A DNA stretch of 64,000 bases from Candidatus Zixiibacteriota bacterium (GTDB lineage Bacteria > Zixibacteria > MSB-5A5 > GN15 > FEB-12): assembly GCA_022571985.1 (NCBI GenBank), contig JACZWU010000001.1:157501-221500 (forward strand), in the 5' to 3' direction. Under the pieces are notes generated by a model. The model ran no database searches. It saw nothing but the letters and a program-made list of their open reading frames with translations, and had not been told where the DNA came from. Both the position numbers and the translations under genes were made by a program. Positions 63,473 through 64,000 of this stretch are shown here, one piece after another (within the stretch, counting starts at the first letter, position 1; each line of letters opens with the position of its first letter).

Positions 63473-64000
63473 ACACCGAGAGACTGGCGGAGTTTTTCAA
63501 AGAACGATTTACTGCCTTTCGGTGGAGTCATATTTTCCTGTTCAGATAACCTGGACAGCAGCTCTTTTTCGTCCGAGCTAAGCCGGGTTGGCACCCAGAC
63601 GACTAAGTGCACCAGTTGATCGCCGCGGCCGTGCCGGTTTAAGTGCGGAACGCCTTTGCCTTTGAGCTTTAGCACTTTGCCCGGCTGCGTACCTGATGGA
63701 ATTTTCAGCTGCTGCTCCCCGTCGATCGTACGCACGCTGACCGTGCCGCCTAAGGCTGCGGTTGTAAATGATATCGAAAGTTCACAAACAAGATGGTCAC
63801 CGTTACGAACAAAGTAGTCATGTTCTTTTTCATTAAATACAGCCAGCAAATCGCCCGGTTCTCCGCCGTGCGCAGCCATATTGCCCATGCCGTCAATCGT
63901 CATATAGTTGCCGCTGGAAACTCCGGCCGGAATGTTCACTTTGACATTACTTTCACCACGGATGCGTCCCTCACCGCGACAGCGTCTGCAGGGGTCAGCA
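63469..64000 (-). CDS. dnaJ: Chaperone protein DnaJ, C-terminal part (runs off the window)
   Basis: The last 177 or so codons of dnaJ. The right-hand end encodes ADPCRRCRGEGRIRGESNVK, the last CxxCxGxG zinc motif, then VNIPAGVSSGNYMTI and the two C-terminal beta domains with LVHLVVWVPTRLS. The J domain and most of the zinc domain lie beyond base 64000. The frame stays open to the window edge. Confidence 0.95.
   Translation of the reverse strand, partial: ADPCRRCRGEGRIRGESNVKVNIPAGVSSGNYMTIDGMGNMAAHGGEPGDLLAVFNEKEHDYFVRNGDHLVCELSISFTTAALGGTVSVRTIDGEQQLKIPSGTQPGKVLKLKGKGVPHLNRHGRGDQLVHLVVWVPTRLSSDEKELLSRLSEQENMTPPKGSKSFFEKLRQSLGV

Overview
This is a bacterial chromosome fragment of moderate GC, with no plasmid, phage or transposase genes. 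It probably comes from an uncultured lineage of the FCB group, most like Zixibacteria. I infer this from gene content and have not made a 16S placement. The markers are a secreted protease ending in a por-type (NYPNPFNPSTTI) sorting/FlgD-like domain, a dockerin whose repeats end in FRGG, FadL/PorV-like and BamA-like outer-membrane proteins, YfhO and DUF2723 GT-C enzymes, and tail-fibre-like surface proteins with S74 chaperone domains. The cell has an outer membrane and builds a type IV pilus or type II secretion machine.

Layout: 1-2773 is the start of an rRNA operon on the minus strand (promoter, boxA, 16S, tRNA-Ile, tRNA-Ala, 5' end of 23S), with pairing sequences for a pre-16S processing stem on both sides of 16S. 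3.0-12.4 kb holds small zinc-finger and YCII genes, a 2.68-kb tandem duplication of a yfhO-like gene, a umuC split by an in-frame stop, an ankyrin lipoprotein and a yedK/HMCES-type gene. The duplicated unit carries pieces of the umuC 3' end, so the history of this stretch can be read directly. 12.5-16.6 kb has a GT-C/TPR membrane enzyme, a DUF3592 protein and two DeoR/WYL-type regulators. 16.8-26.3 kb is an envelope and secretion region: lipoprotein, outer-membrane protein, M6 protease, dockerin-bearing metalloprotease and BamA-like barrel.

26.3-34.2 kb is one plus-strand operon for a type IV pilus/type II secretion machine: ATPase, platform protein, two prepilins, a fused PilM-PilN, PilO, PilP/GspC-like and secretin. 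Its prepilin peptidase lies at 61 kb. 34.2-37.4 kb has a MauE/DoxX plus rhodanese pair, a ZIP transporter, a small unknown ORF and a sigma-region-4-only protein with a membrane coiled-coil partner. 37.5-42.6 kb is a three-gene glycosylation operon (DUF2723, GT4, flippase-like). 42.8-46.8 kb is the riboflavin operon ribD-ribE-ribBA-ribH-nusB, led by an FMN riboswitch with a readable terminator/antiterminator switch.

47.0-51.5 kb carries two paralogous secreted proteins built of 15-residue YadA-head-like repeats and a C-terminal S74 domain. The first is frameshifted after its signal peptide. 51.5-56.8 kb is a three-gene sensory module: membrane GAF protein, GAF pseudo-kinase and a sensorless hybrid kinase. 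57-64 kb holds a lipoprotein, RNase HIII-like protein, EF-P, a PAS histidine kinase, prepilin peptidase, RsmE, PrmA and the end of DnaJ.

The observations most worth following are the broken umuC with its fossil 3' ends in the duplication, the split sensory kinase module, the paired S74 surface fibres with signs of gene conversion, and the riboflavin riboswitch whose terminator abuts the ribD start codon.
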